NCBI GenBank assembly: GCA_048498555.1
Contig: JBEHXT010000008.1
Location: 1-64,000 of the forward strand
DNA length: 64,000 bases
Direction: 5' to 3'
From: Danxiaibacter sp048498555
Lineage (GTDB): Bacteria; Bacteroidota; Bacteroidia; Chitinophagales; Chitinophagaceae
Made by a program: the position numbers and the translations under genes. Shown in pieces: positions 25,862 to 34,498 of the stretch. The notes beneath the pieces were generated by a model that was not told the origin of the DNA, made no database searches, and was given only the letters and a program-made list of their open reading frames with translations. Within the stretch, counting starts at the first letter, position 1. Each line of letters starts with the position of its first letter.

Positions 25862-26010
25862 GTGAATGGTGAAAGGTGAATGGTGAATAGTGAATAGTGA
25901 AATGTGGTGCAGCTTGCTTTGCTTTTGAATATTACGCCATTGCAAAATCGGTTCTTGCTGTTTATTGAACTGTCAGCTTTTTTGACTATTGACTATTCAC
26001 TATTCACCAT
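25862..26010. repeat. GTGAATAG inverted element between convergent genes
   Basis: Nineteen-base perfect arms at 25880-25898 and 25992-26010 (ATGGTGAATAGTGAATAGT and its complement), with more degenerate units on the left from 25862. The core contains GCAGCTTGC and TTGCAAAATCGG. The right arm contains the stop codon and last residues (DGE) of the membrane-protein gene; the left starts four bases after the other gene's stop. Confidence 0.8.
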
Positions 26011-26239
26011 CTGATTCTCCCATCGGTTTCGTCCACAGTTTATACATATACCAGATAAGCATAGTGAGGCTTGCCAGGAACCAGATGTAGAATAGAATGT
26101 TGCCTAATTTTATTCCATGTTCAAAGAAGGCGTAGCCATACATGATGCCGGCTGTGGAGTTGATAACCATCCATAAAAGCCCAATGGATAATGTTGTAAT
26201 TACTCGGCGAAGAAATTCTTTTACTTCCGGTTCCATCAA
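26000..26239 (-). CDS. Small two-helix membrane protein
   Basis: A 79-residue protein with two hydrophobic segments (about 15-35, TTLSIGLLWMVINSTAGIMY, and 45-66, ILFYIWFLASLTMLIWYMYK), basic and acidic ends, no known motif. It may resemble small membrane proteins widespread in Bacteroidota that accompany envelope genes. Start at 26239 or at the next ATG three bases on. It lies 49 bases after the GH25 gene on the same strand. Function unknown. Confidence 0.6.
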   Translation of the reverse strand: MMEPEVKEFLRRVITTLSIGLLWMVINSTAGIMYGYAFFEHGIKLGNILFYIWFLASLTMLIWYMYKLWTKPMGESDGE

Positions 26240-26288
26240 AAAAAATGATTAAGGCAGAAGTAAGTTACGAATGTTTAATGGCTGTGTT

Positions 26289-27071
26289 CTATTTAAGAAG
26301 CAGGTTTTTAAAATCAGTTGAGTCTCCTTTAAATACGTTGAAGTCCACGCGATGGGTTATGCCATCAACTTTTCCCATTTCACTGTGTTGCCAAAAGCGC
26401 CAACCCTTATCAATCCTCGGTTTATCCTTTTCAAAGTAATGCGCAATCCACAAGGGATAATCGTCAAAATCATCTCCCAGGTATTGGTTAAAGAAGCTAA
26501 CGTACGTGTAAATAATGGGCTTTACTTTGTAGGCGTCTTCCAGCATTTGAAGAAAGGCTTTTATTTCTGTACGCATTTTTTCAGGTGGTACATTGTATAG
26601 CTGTTCAATATCAAGAACCGGAGGAAGGTCGCCCGGCTGCAGGTCTACAGTATTGATGAAATTTTGGGCCTGAGCTTTGCCGCTTTTAGTGGCAAGAAAA
26701 AAATGATAGGCACCGCGCGTCATCCCTGCTTCTTTTGCTTTTATCCAGTTGCGGCGGAATCCGGCGTCAACCTTTCCCAATCCTTCCGTTGCTTTAATAA
26801 ACGCGAACCCCAATTTAATGTCGTTCACTTTCATCTTAACTACTGAGGGCCAGTAGATGATGCCCTGGTATTTGCTCACATCAATGCCATGTATCTCATA
26901 ATTTACAGGCATATCAATACCAAAAGCGTCGTAATGCACAAATCGCGCTTCGTTAGATTCCTTAAACTGCCGCCACAGTGTAATACCGATAAATGTAGCC
27001 ATCGCAATGATGCACATCCATAAGATCAACCATGCTTTACTGCCTCTTTTTTTTGCGATTTGTTTTGCCAT
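26289..27071 (-). CDS. Membrane-anchored GH25 lysozyme-like muramidase
   Basis: A 260-residue protein with a basic start, one transmembrane anchor (about 13-33, AWLILWMCIIAMATFIGITL), and a glycoside hydrolase family 25 barrel that cleaves MurNAc-GlcNAc bonds. The family motifs are in order: GIDVSKYQG (D64), FAFIKATEG, GAYHFF, and VLDIE with D154 and E156, the catalytic acid region; WIAHY and RFWQHSEMG follow. Length fits a single domain. It probably acts on peptidoglycan in the periplasm. Start ATG at 27071. Confidence 0.9.
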   Translation of the reverse strand: MAKQIAKKRGSKAWLILWMCIIAMATFIGITLWRQFKESNEARFVHYDAFGIDMPVNYEIHGIDVSKYQGIIYWPSVVKMKVNDIKLGFAFIKATEGLGKVDAGFRRNWIKAKEAGMTRGAYHFFLATKSGKAQAQNFINTVDLQPGDLPPVLDIEQLYNVPPEKMRTEIKAFLQMLEDAYKVKPIIYTYVSFFNQYLGDDFDDYPLWIAHYFEKDKPRIDKGWRFWQHSEMGKVDGITHRVDFNVFKGDSTDFKNLLLK

Positions 27072-27298
27072 CGGGGTGCAAAAATCATTTAAAAAAATTA
27101 AAGAAAGGAAAGGGATTTTTAAATGAATTTATTTTTTAAATCCTTCTTCGTCGAAATATTTTTTAGTCAGCGGATTTTATAAAGGCCTAGGTAGACTGCG
27201 TTATCGAAAAGCACTCGGTTAAATTAACAATTGAGAAAAGCAAATCAGCTTTCAACTCATCATTTTCTTCTTATTTTCAATTCAAATAAGACACGCTT

Positions 27299-27916
27299 AT
27301 GGCACCTAAAATAGACGCTGTTATTTTCGATCTCGGCGGCGTTTTAATTGATTGGAACCCACGTTATCTCTTCAATAAAATTTTTGATGACAAAGAGAAG
27401 GTGGAGTGGTTTCTTGAGAACATCTGCACGGGCGATTGGAACGAACGGCAGGATGCCGGAAATACATTACAGGCAGCTACTGAAGAACTAATATCGCTAC
27501 ATCCTGACTGGAAAAATGAGATTGTTGCTTACTACGGGAGATGGACAGAAATGCTTGGCGGAGCAATAGAGGAAACTGTCGAGATACTGCGGGCTTTGAA
27601 GCAAAAAAATGAAGTAAAACTATATGCACTTACTAACTGGAGTGAAGAAACATTTCCCTTCGCACTGGAACGTTTTGAATTTTTGAAATGGTTTGATGGA
27701 ATAGTTGTCAGTGGAACAGAGAAAACCAGGAAGCCTTTTGCAGATTTTTATCAGATCCTGCTAAAAAGACATGAGGTTGAACCCAGTAAAACATTGTTTA
27801 TTGATGATAACGAAAGAAATATTCATGGAGCTGAAACCGTTGGTATACATGGGATTGTCTTTTCAAGTGCAAGCAAGCTAAAAGAAGATTTGAAAACCTG
27901 GAATATCAATGTTTAG
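27299..27916 (+). CDS. HAD-superfamily phosphatase (YihX-like)
   Basis: A 205-residue HAD subfamily IA enzyme. Motif I reads VIFDLGGVLIDWNPRYLF: the nucleophile Asp is kept, and the second acid of DxD is Gly, as in YihX-type glucose-1-phosphatases. Motif II is YALTNWS, motif III lysine in GTEKTRKPFADFY, and motif IV FIDDNERNI. Substrate not known. Start ATG at 27299; the 227 bases upstream show nothing recognised. Single gene. Confidence 0.85.
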   Translation: MAPKIDAVIFDLGGVLIDWNPRYLFNKIFDDKEKVEWFLENICTGDWNERQDAGNTLQAATEELISLHPDWKNEIVAYYGRWTEMLGGAIEETVEILRALKQKNEVKLYALTNWSEETFPFALERFEFLKWFDGIVVSGTEKTRKPFADFYQILLKRHEVEPSKTLFIDDNERNIHGAETVGIHGIVFSSASKLKEDLKTWNINV

Positions 27917-28107
27917 CACTGTGAGTTATTAACAACCAAACACGGCATATGTTTTGAAAATACATTATTATTACGTAGCCTCGGTAAAGCAACTATCCAC
28001 AATGTGTGTATATCATTTAGTAGGAATGTGAGATACTATAAATTAAATTTGAGTAAGCTGCTGCACCCGGGGAAAAATAACTATTGTTCACTTAAATTGA
28101 ATGTGCT

Positions 28108-29079
28108 TTGACAGATACAATTATTAACCTTGACACCGTTAACCCGATTGAATTTTTTGGAGTAAATAACAGAAAACTCGATCTACTAAAAAAGAAGTTC
28201 CCATTGCTTAAGATACTTTCCAGGGGAACGCAGATAAAATTAAGCGGTGCACCTGAGCAGATTGACACTGCAAAAGAAAAAATCGATCTTATCATCCAAT
28301 ATATGGAACGTAACGGCGATATGAGCGAAAACTATTTTGAACAGATCCTAGGTGGTGACGATGCGGAAACGGTCGACAATTTTGTTGATCGCAACCCGAA
28401 CGACATACTTGTGTTCGGTCCAAATGGTAAAACAGTTCGTGCACGCACGGCCAACCAGAAACGGATGGTACAGGCTGCAGACCGCAATGACATTGTTTTT
28501 GCAGTAGGGCCGGCAGGTACAGGTAAAACCTATACTGCGGTTGCGCTTGCTGTAAGAGCATTAAAAAACAAAGTGGTGAAGAAAATCATACTTACACGCC
28601 CTGCGGTAGAAGCGGGCGAGAGTCTGGGTTTTCTTCCCGGCGATCTAAAAGAAAAGATTGATCCATATCTGCGTCCTTTATACGATGCGCTGGATGACAT
28701 GATTCCGGCAGACAAGCTGGGCTATTATATGAGCACACGCACGATTGAAATTGCACCGCTTGCGTATATGCGTGGTAGAACACTGGATAATGCATTCATC
28801 ATTTTGGATGAAGCGCAGAATGCGAATGATCTGCAGCTAAAAATGTTCCTGACTCGTATTGGTGCTAACGCCAAAGCGATCATAACAGGAGACCCCACAC
28901 AGGTGGATCTTCCAAAAAATCAGCGAAGCGGATTGGAGAAAGCGATTCGTATTTTGCAGAATATTGATGGCATTTCGCACATAGAACTTGATGAAGAAGA
29001 TGTTGTTCGTCACAGGCTGGTAAAAGCAATCATCAGGGCCTACGATAAGGAAAAAGGAAAAGAAGAAATGCGTCATTAA
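28108..29079 (+). CDS. PhoH-family ATPase
   Basis: A 323-residue PhoH/YbeZ-type protein, an ATPase linked to RNA metabolism and ribosome maturation with YbeY. An N-terminal KH-like part (1-80) is followed by GPAGTGKT (P-loop, 134-141), ILTRPAVEAGESLGFLPGDL, IILDEAQN (Walker B-like) and TGDPTQVDLP. I start at TTG 28108 because the only upstream in-frame codons before a stop at 28093 include no ATG or GTG and the protein opens as usual (MTDTIINLDTVNPIEFFGVN). Single gene with a terminator after it. Confidence 0.9.
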   Translation: MTDTIINLDTVNPIEFFGVNNRKLDLLKKKFPLLKILSRGTQIKLSGAPEQIDTAKEKIDLIIQYMERNGDMSENYFEQILGGDDAETVDNFVDRNPNDILVFGPNGKTVRARTANQKRMVQAADRNDIVFAVGPAGTGKTYTAVALAVRALKNKVVKKIILTRPAVEAGESLGFLPGDLKEKIDPYLRPLYDALDDMIPADKLGYYMSTRTIEIAPLAYMRGRTLDNAFIILDEAQNANDLQLKMFLTRIGANAKAIITGDPTQVDLPKNQRSGLEKAIRILQNIDGISHIELDEEDVVRHRLVKAIIRAYDKEKGKEEMRH

Positions 29080-29231
29080 TAAGAGAATTGGTTGTTTGTT
29101 ACCAATACAAGCGATGTATTGATAACTATTTATAACGCAAATTTTTCATCACGCTCCCAAAGAACGATGAGTATTTCAGCTGTATAACCTTTCATAAAAG
29201 AAAGCGTCACATTAACCTGTTTTCTGGAATG

Positions 29232-29260
29232 GGCCACTTATTAGGTGGCTCATTTTATTT
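29232..29260 (+). terminator. Terminator after phoH
   Basis: GGCCAC-type arm (29232-29237) and GTGGCT (29245-29250) pair around TTATTAG, followed by CATTTTATTTT. Confidence 0.6.
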
Positions 29261-29418
29261 TGCGCTTGTAGATTTTTAGTCGTAGCTCTTTTTTAAAATC
29301 CCTTAATACCCCTTGTTGCGTTTGCAGTTTCCTCTTTAAAACTCGCTTAGATCACTTTGTGCCTCTTTACGTCTTCGCGACTTTGCGACTCGTTAGCGCT
29401 TTATAGTTGTGCCCTTAT

Positions 29419-29426
29419 TATATTTG
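29419..29426 (+). promoter_or_regulatory. -7 box directly before a lipoprotein gene
   Basis: TATATTTG fits TAnnTTTG and ends four bases before the ATG at 29431. The expected start point falls on or next to that ATG, so the mRNA may be leaderless. Confidence 0.55.
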
Positions 29427-29430
29427 CGGA

Positions 29431-29838
29431 ATGAAAATGCTTCTTGTTATATTGTCTTTTATCTCTGTTGGGTTTATAAGTTGTGGTGGCAAAACCAATT
29501 TTACCAAAGCTGAAAATGCTTTTGATGCAGGCAGGGAGTTTATTGACGGCTGCCTGAAAGGTGATTTTGAAAAGGCCGCATTTTATATGAAGCCTGATTC
29601 AACCAATAAAACATCTCTTGAAAAGCTGGAAATTGAGTTCAATAAAAAGTCGCAGGAAGAAAAAAAGCACTTTGAAGACGCTTCGATTGTTATCTTAGAT
29701 GATGAAACGGTGGATGAAAGCACCCATATTATTAACTATAAGAATTCATACGACAATATTGCCCGGAAGATAAAAGTTGTTTTAACAGATGCCGGCTGGC
29801 TGGTAGATTTGAAATATACTTTTAATGGCAATCTATAA
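29431..29838 (+). CDS. DUF4878-like lipoprotein
   Basis: A 135-residue lipoprotein. MKMLLVILSFISVGFISCGG ends in a lipobox with Cys 18. The mature part (ENAFDAGREFIDGCLKGDFE, KAAFYMKPDS, ending KIKVVLTDAGWLVDLKYTFN) has the cystatin/NTF2-like layout of DUF4878 lipoproteins. I chose the ATG at 29431, not the upstream in-frame GTG at 29407, which would precede the -7 box. Function unknown. Confidence 0.75.
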   Translation: MKMLLVILSFISVGFISCGGKTNFTKAENAFDAGREFIDGCLKGDFEKAAFYMKPDSTNKTSLEKLEIEFNKKSQEEKKHFEDASIVILDDETVDESTHIINYKNSYDNIARKIKVVLTDAGWLVDLKYTFNGNL

Positions 29839-30009
29839 TGATCGCCTGATGTAACTAACGGCAGGAAATTTGCATTCTCTGCCCCTGTAAATTCATCAGT
29901 ACGCTTGCAGGAAATAAATCCAATCGCCTGTATATGATGGTTTAACTTTGAACGATTGTTCATCATATGGAAAATGATACCTTATTTTGCATCATTAAAA
30001 AAGCTTTAG

Positions 30010-30555
30010 ATGTTAACTGTTTTACATCCCTGGCATGGAGTTGATTTTGGTGAACAGGCACCGAGAGTAGTAACTGCGGTGATAGAAATACCGCAAGGTT
30101 CCCGTTGTAAATATGAAATAGATAAACCCAGCGGTTTGCTTAAACTAGACCGTGTTATTTATTCTTCTTTCTATTATCCTTGTAACTATGGGTTTATTCC
30201 CAGGACTTACGGTGACGATAAAGATCCCCTGGATATTCTTGTAATTACTTCTTTACCCGTACAGCCGCTTACTTTAATGGAAGCAAAAGTTGTAGGAGTA
30301 ATGCAGATGATTGATAGTGGTGATGCGGATGACAAGATTATCGCTGTTGCCGCAAATGATCCCGGAGTTAACCACTATAACAATATTGAGCAACTGCCGC
30401 AGCACTTTTTTGATGAGTTGCGCCACTTCTTTGAAGAGTATAAGCACCTGGAAAATAAAACCGTTCAGGTAGAAGATTTCGGGGACAAGGCAAAAGCTTT
30501 GGAAATTATTGAAACGGCTATTGACAACTACAAAGAACATTTTGGCAAAAAGTAA
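30010..30555 (+). CDS. ppa: Inorganic pyrophosphatase
   Basis: A 181-residue family I soluble pyrophosphatase that hydrolyses the PPi released by biosynthesis. The metal-binding signature DDKDPLDILV is complete, with EIPQGSRCKYEIDKPSGLLK and YPCNYGFIPRTYGDDKDP before it and AANDPGVNHYNNIEQLPQHF after. Length is standard. Start ATG at 30010. Single gene; a weak AAAGC/GCTTT hairpin with a T run follows at about 30562-30597. Confidence 0.95.
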   Translation: MLTVLHPWHGVDFGEQAPRVVTAVIEIPQGSRCKYEIDKPSGLLKLDRVIYSSFYYPCNYGFIPRTYGDDKDPLDILVITSLPVQPLTLMEAKVVGVMQMIDSGDADDKIIAVAANDPGVNHYNNIEQLPQHFFDELRHFFEEYKHLENKTVQVEDFGDKAKALEIIETAIDNYKEHFGKK

Positions 30556-30624
30556 TTGAATAAAGCATTTGGCTTTATAAAAGGCTTTTTTTCAATAAAA
30601 GTCGTCTCATATTTGTTTGATCTT

Positions 30625-30632
30625 TATTTTTG
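30625..30632 (+). promoter_or_regulatory. -7 box before a 49-residue ORF
   Basis: TATTTTTG fits TAnnTTTG; the ATG follows 17 bases later. Confidence 0.5.
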
Positions 30633-30649
30633 CGCAAACTTTTTAACAC

Positions 30650-30799
30650 ATGGAACGTAAATCAACTGCAAAATACTGGGCATATTTCTTTATTTGGTTG
30701 GCCATTTTAATCGTCCTGTTGATCGTTTACAGGCAGTTTTTCTGGTTGGCATTACCAGGTGTTTGTACTTATTTTGCTTTGGCGATGGACATCATGTAG
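30650..30799 (+). CDS. Small membrane protein, 49 residues
   Basis: A short reading frame, MERKSTAKYWAYFFIWLAIL to the end TYFALAMDIM. It has a basic head and two hydrophobic stretches (about 10-30 and 34-46). Support: its own -7 box, ATG 17 bases after it, normal codon use, and a repeat element that starts three bases after its stop, as after other real genes here. No family recognised. It might encode a small inner-membrane protein. Confidence 0.6.
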   Translation: MERKSTAKYWAYFFIWLAILIVLLIVYRQFFWLALPGVCTYFALAMDIM

Positions 30800-30802
30800 A
30801 TA

Positions 30803-31043
30803 GTGAATAGTCAATGGTCAATAGTGAACTGCTTAGCAGCTTCACTGTTTGCAGTATCAAAATTTAAATTAAACGAGACGATTTAAAAGTCGGATCTGAA
30901 CAAATAACTGCCGATTGCTTTTGCAAAAGGTTGAAAAAATAAAGGAGGCTTACTACAAGCCTCCTTATTTATTTTAGATACAGAACGAATATAAAACCTT
31001 TAAACGACTCTGCATTTTTCACCATTGACCATTCACTATTCAC
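30803..31043. repeat. GTGAATAG inverted element between convergent genes (2)
   Basis: Arms of 26 bases at 30803-30828 and 31018-31043 match in 24 positions as inverted copies. The core includes GCTTAGCAGCTTCACTG and TTGCAAAAGG, related to cores at 39437-39868, and a bidirectional hairpin at 30944-30964. The left arm starts four bases after one stop; the right contains the ubiX stop (31040-31042). Confidence 0.8.
30944..30964. terminator. Bidirectional hairpin GGAGGCTT/AAGCCTCC
   Basis: Eight-base perfect arms around ACTAC, flanked by AATAAA and TTATTT. It lies inside the repeat element and can end transcripts from either side, although the T runs are short. Confidence 0.6.
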
Positions 31044-31606
31044 GTCGCATCTCCCCATCTTTTCGTCTTAACCTTCAATCCTGCCAAATCCAGTACGCGG
31101 TCTACAACGGTCATTGCTACCTCTTCAATGGTAGACGGCTGTGAGTAAAATGATGGCGTTGCAGGGCAAATAATACCACCGGCAAGCGTTACGGTTTCCA
31201 TATTTTTTATGTGGATGAGGTTGTAAGGTGTTTCCCGAACCATCAAAATCAGTTTTCTTCTTTCCTTTAAAATAACATCTGCTGCGCGCGTTACCAGGTC
31301 ATCACTCATGCCTGAAGCAATACGCCCAAGTGTCCCCATACTGCAAGGTGCCACAATCAAAATATTATAACGCGCAGAACCAGAAGCAAAAGGAGCCGAA
31401 AAATCATGCTTGTCATAATATTTAACCGGGTAGCGCGAATAATCGTCATTGCCAAGCTCAGTACGCCAGACTTCTTTCGCATTATTACTCATTACCACAC
31501 CAACTTCCTGCCACTGGTCTGGCATTTGCAACAGTTTTTCCAATAAAAGTTTCGCGTAAATAGATCCGCTTGCGCCGGTGATGGCAACTGCAATTTTATT
31601 AGGCAT
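31040..31606 (-). CDS. ubiX: Flavin prenyltransferase UbiX
   Basis: A 188-residue flavoprotein that prenylates FMN for UbiD-type decarboxylases. MPNKIAVAITGASGSIYAKL (phosphate-binding loop), VVMSNNAKEVW, ILIVAPCSMGTLGRIASGMSD, and LILMVRETPYNLIHIKNMETV are the family blocks. Length is standard. Start ATG at 31606. No ubiD is in the window. The stop lies in a repeat arm. Confidence 0.93.
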   Translation of the reverse strand: MPNKIAVAITGASGSIYAKLLLEKLLQMPDQWQEVGVVMSNNAKEVWRTELGNDDYSRYPVKYYDKHDFSAPFASGSARYNILIVAPCSMGTLGRIASGMSDDLVTRAADVILKERRKLILMVRETPYNLIHIKNMETVTLAGGIICPATPSFYSQPSTIEEVAMTVVDRVLDLAGLKVKTKRWGDAT

Positions 31607-31618
31607 AGGACAAAAGTA

Positions 31619-31815
31619 AGAATTAGGTGTGAGGGATAGGTGTCAGGTTTCAGGTATCAGGTGTAAGGCGTGAGGGATGAGGTGTGAGGTTTGGAGCGTG
31701 AGATATGAGGCGTGTGACGTGCGCGTGAGGTATGAGGAGGAACGGTATAAGTTGGATTCTTTAACCTTACGCCCAAAGCCTTATACCTCAAATCTTATGC
31801 TCCAAACCACACATC
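31619..31815. repeat. GGTGTGAGG/GGAGCGTGAG inverted element between divergent genes
   Basis: Arms 31681-31711 and 31785-31815 match in 25 of 31 positions as inverted copies. From 31619 the left side continues as quasi-tandem GTGTCAGG, TATCAGG, GTGTAAGG and GTGAGG units. It lies between the start codons of ubiX and the CorC-type gene, so it must be upstream of both. Confidence 0.7.
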
Positions 31816-31894
31816 TCGTGGCTCACCAAAAAAAATCATTGTCAACAATTCCTTCATCCTTCATTATCACTTATCTTCATTAGTTTTACAAGTT

Positions 31895-33196
31895 ATGGTA
31901 GAAATTCTCATCATACTCGGCCTTATCATCCTTAACGGCGTTTTTTCAATGGCGGAAATAGCCCTTGTTTCCGCGCGTAAAGCAAGATTAGAAGCACAGG
32001 CGAATAAAGGCGATAATAACGCAAGAGAAGCGCTGGAATTGGCCAGCCGTCCCGACACTTTTCTTTCAACAGTTCAAATCGGCATAACATTAATCGGCAT
32101 TCTTACCGGTATTTTTTCAGGTGAAAATATCAAAGGTGATATTGTTGCCTTCTTAAATAAGTTTGATAGTATTAAACACTATAGCAACGGACTTGCAACA
32201 GTTATTGTTGTTATCATCATTACATATCTGTCGTTGGTAATTGGCGAACTGGTACCCAAAAGAATCGGCTTAAGCAATCCGGAAGGCATTGCTAAAAAGC
32301 TGGCGGCACCTATGCGTTTTGTTACTTATCTCACTTATCCGTTTATCTGGCTGCTGACCAAATCAACCAATGTTATCATTAAATTATTCGGGATTAAGCA
32401 AAATGAGTCGCAGGTAACAGAGGAAGAAATTAAAGCCATCATTAGCGAAGGGACTGAACAGGGTGCAATTGAAGAGGCCGAGCAGGAAATTATTGAACGT
32501 GTGTTCCATTTGGGTGATAGAAATATTACGTCCCTAATGACACACAGGAAAGATATTGTGTGGTTCGATCTTCATACAACAGTTGGCCAGGTAAAAAATA
32601 CTACCAAGGAAGGCACTTATTCGGTATACCCGGTGTGCGACAGGCATATTGATGACGTAAAAGGCGTGGTATTTCTAAAGCAGCTTTTTGCAGAAAATGA
32701 TGATACTCCGTTGAGCCAACTTGTGCAATCAGCGATGTATGTGCCAGAGAATAACTCGGCGTACCAGCTGTTGGAAAAGTTTAAAATGACCAAAACGCAT
32801 TACGCCTTTATTGTGGACGAATACGGTTCAATGCAAGGAATTATCACGATAAATGACATTCTGGAAGCGATAGTAGGTGACATGCCACAGCCTGACCAGG
32901 ATGATTATGTGATTGTAAAACGCGACGACGGCAGCTACCTTGTGGATGCACAAATTCCTTTCTACGATTTTCTAAGCCATTTTGAAAAAACCGAATGGAT
33001 GCACGAAGGCGAGCATGAATTTGATACCCTCGCTGGATTTATTCTGCACGAGCTTGAGCGAATCCCCGTAACAGGCGATAAGCTGGAGTGGCGCGGTTTT
33101 ACATTTGAGATAGTAGATATGGACAATCACCGCATCGACAAATTGCTGGTTACATTAAAGAGTAAAGCCCCGCAGCAAAAGGAAGGGGAAGATTAA
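31895..33196 (+). CDS. CorC/HlyC-family (CNNM-CBS) membrane protein
   Basis: A 433-residue protein of the UPF0053/CorC family tied to magnesium or cobalt efflux. Three to four hydrophobic segments form the CNNM domain (1-185: LIILNGVFSMAEIALVSARK, then VQIGITLIGILTGIFSG), followed by EEEIKAIISEGTEQGAIEEA, a pair of CBS domains (about 205-325; DEYGSMQGIITINDILEAIV) and the CorC_HlyC ATP-dependent domain (about 345-425). Start ATG at 31895. Convergent with DUF6702, overlapping it by four bases. Confidence 0.9.
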   Translation: MVEILIILGLIILNGVFSMAEIALVSARKARLEAQANKGDNNAREALELASRPDTFLSTVQIGITLIGILTGIFSGENIKGDIVAFLNKFDSIKHYSNGLATVIVVIIITYLSLVIGELVPKRIGLSNPEGIAKKLAAPMRFVTYLTYPFIWLLTKSTNVIIKLFGIKQNESQVTEEEIKAIISEGTEQGAIEEAEQEIIERVFHLGDRNITSLMTHRKDIVWFDLHTTVGQVKNTTKEGTYSVYPVCDRHIDDVKGVVFLKQLFAENDDTPLSQLVQSAMYVPENNSAYQLLEKFKMTKTHYAFIVDEYGSMQGIITINDILEAIVGDMPQPDQDDYVIVKRDDGSYLVDAQIPFYDFLSHFEKTEWMHEGEHEFDTLAGFILHELERIPVTGDKLEWRGFTFEIVDMDNHRIDKLLVTLKSKAPQQKEGED

Positions 33197-33681
33197 AATT
33201 CAAAAGCGGCCTGTGTATTCGGATAATCCAACTTATAACTCTGCTCTTTTCCGTTTGCTTTAAGGTGAAGCATATTTATTTGCTCCTTTTTGTAGTCATG
33301 TAAAAGCGAATTAAAAACAGCTATCTTCTTTACTGACGGGATATTTTCCACCTGAAAGTATGTCCAGGTGCTTTCTCCCTGTTGTTCAAATCCTACATAA
33401 GAAATGGTCGCATTCTTTCCATCTACCTGAAAATGAAGATGTTTTTGAATGTAGTCATTTACCAGTTTGCCCATTTCAGCTTGTTGGGAAGCCTTTTGAA
33501 GGTCTACCTTGGTTTTATAATTTGTAGAAAGAATACTTTCAAAGTCATCTGTAAAAATACGAACGCTTATTTCCAGGTTCTTTTCTTTGCCGTTGTAGTT
33601 TACGTCCGTCATAGATACAAAAAACGGATGCAGTATACTTAGCAACGCCGCGGGTAACCATTGAAATAATATATTTGCCAT
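33193..33681 (-). CDS. DUF6702-family protein
   Basis: A 162-residue protein with one N-terminal hydrophobic segment (ILFQWLPAALLSILHPFFVS) and the DUF6702 pattern: HPFFVSMTDVNYNGKEKNLE, EISVRIFTDDFE, FQVDGK, YVGFEQQGESTWTYFQVENI. I recall the family as common in Bacteroidota next to HupE and M1 peptidase genes, as here, where it is divergent from hupE with 115 bases between. Function unknown; an envelope role with its neighbours is inferred. Start ATG at 33681. Confidence 0.8.
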   Translation of the reverse strand: MANILFQWLPAALLSILHPFFVSMTDVNYNGKEKNLEISVRIFTDDFESILSTNYKTKVDLQKASQQAEMGKLVNDYIQKHLHFQVDGKNATISYVGFEQQGESTWTYFQVENIPSVKKIAVFNSLLHDYKKEQINMLHLKANGKEQSYKLDYPNTQAAFEF

Positions 33682-33796
33682 TCGTTGTATCTTTTTCTGA
33701 ACTGCAAAACTGCGGTTTAATTTTCAATTTTTGAGCGATATAAAGGCGATTAACGGAGTTTTATCAACGCCTTATATTTATAATTTTTTATAAGTA

Positions 33797-34498
33797 ATGA
33801 GTGATTTTGGTATTTTCTTTCCAACGGGCATAGAGCATATAACAGATCTTAATGGTATTGATCACATCCTTTTTGTGGCAGCGCTTTGCCTCAGATACAC
33901 TTTTAATGAGTGGAAAAAGATACTAATGCTGGTAACTGCGTTCACCATTGGCCACTCTATTACGTTGGCATTAAGCACGTTAAATATTTTAAATATATCG
34001 CGTGATTGGACCGAGTTCCTGATAGCGGTTACCATCATTATCACTGCATTAAATAACTGCATCGCAAAAAAGGCGGCCAATAACCGCATGCCGCTGATCT
34101 ATTTTTACGCATTATTTTTTGGATTAATACATGGATTAGGGTTTAGCACACTGCTAAAAAGCATGCTGGGACGTGATCAAAGTATTATTGTTCAGCTGCT
34201 TGCGTTTAATTTGGGCCTTGAAGTGGGCCAGATAATTATTGTTATTGCCATATTGCTGATTTCTTTTATTTTCGTACGCCTGCTGAAAATCAACAGCCGT
34301 GAATACGTCTTGTTCTTCAGTGGTTGTATTGCTGCCCTTGCCCTTCAAATGGCTATAGAAAGATACCCAATTAAAAAAGAAGAAGATAAACAACATGAGA
34401 AAACTGCTCTTTTGCACAACAGCAATAGTGTTAGCTGTTTCTGCGAATGCCCAGGACATTCGAAACAATCCCACATCAAATCACGGGAACAAGTTTGA
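33797..34498 (+). CDS. HupE/UreJ-family membrane protein
   Basis: A 233-residue inner-membrane protein with six hydrophobic segments in the first 190 residues. HupE/UreJ motifs: GIEHITDLNGIDHILFVAAL (histidines 18 and 27), FTIGHSITLALS (H54), FGLIHGLGFS (H-rich). Members are thought to move nickel or other metals. From about residue 200 the tail is read from the same DNA as the M1 signal peptide in another frame, and has no family look, so the functional protein probably ends near residue 200. Start ATG at 33797. Confidence 0.85.
   Translation: MSDFGIFFPTGIEHITDLNGIDHILFVAALCLRYTFNEWKKILMLVTAFTIGHSITLALSTLNILNISRDWTEFLIAVTIIITALNNCIAKKAANNRMPLIYFYALFFGLIHGLGFSTLLKSMLGRDQSIIVQLLAFNLGLEVGQIIIVIAILLISFIFVRLLKINSREYVLFFSGCIAALALQMAIERYPIKKEEDKQHEKTALLHNSNSVSCFCECPGHSKQSHIKSREQV

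Larger units (their letters stand above)
29085..29430. other. Intergenic space with terminator, repeat arm and promoter
   Basis: No gene. It holds the phoH terminator (29232-29260), one arm of a GTGCCTCTTTAC/TTCGCGACTTTGCG text (29353-29400) related to the arms at 3361-3501, and the promoter of the next gene. Confidence 0.5.
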
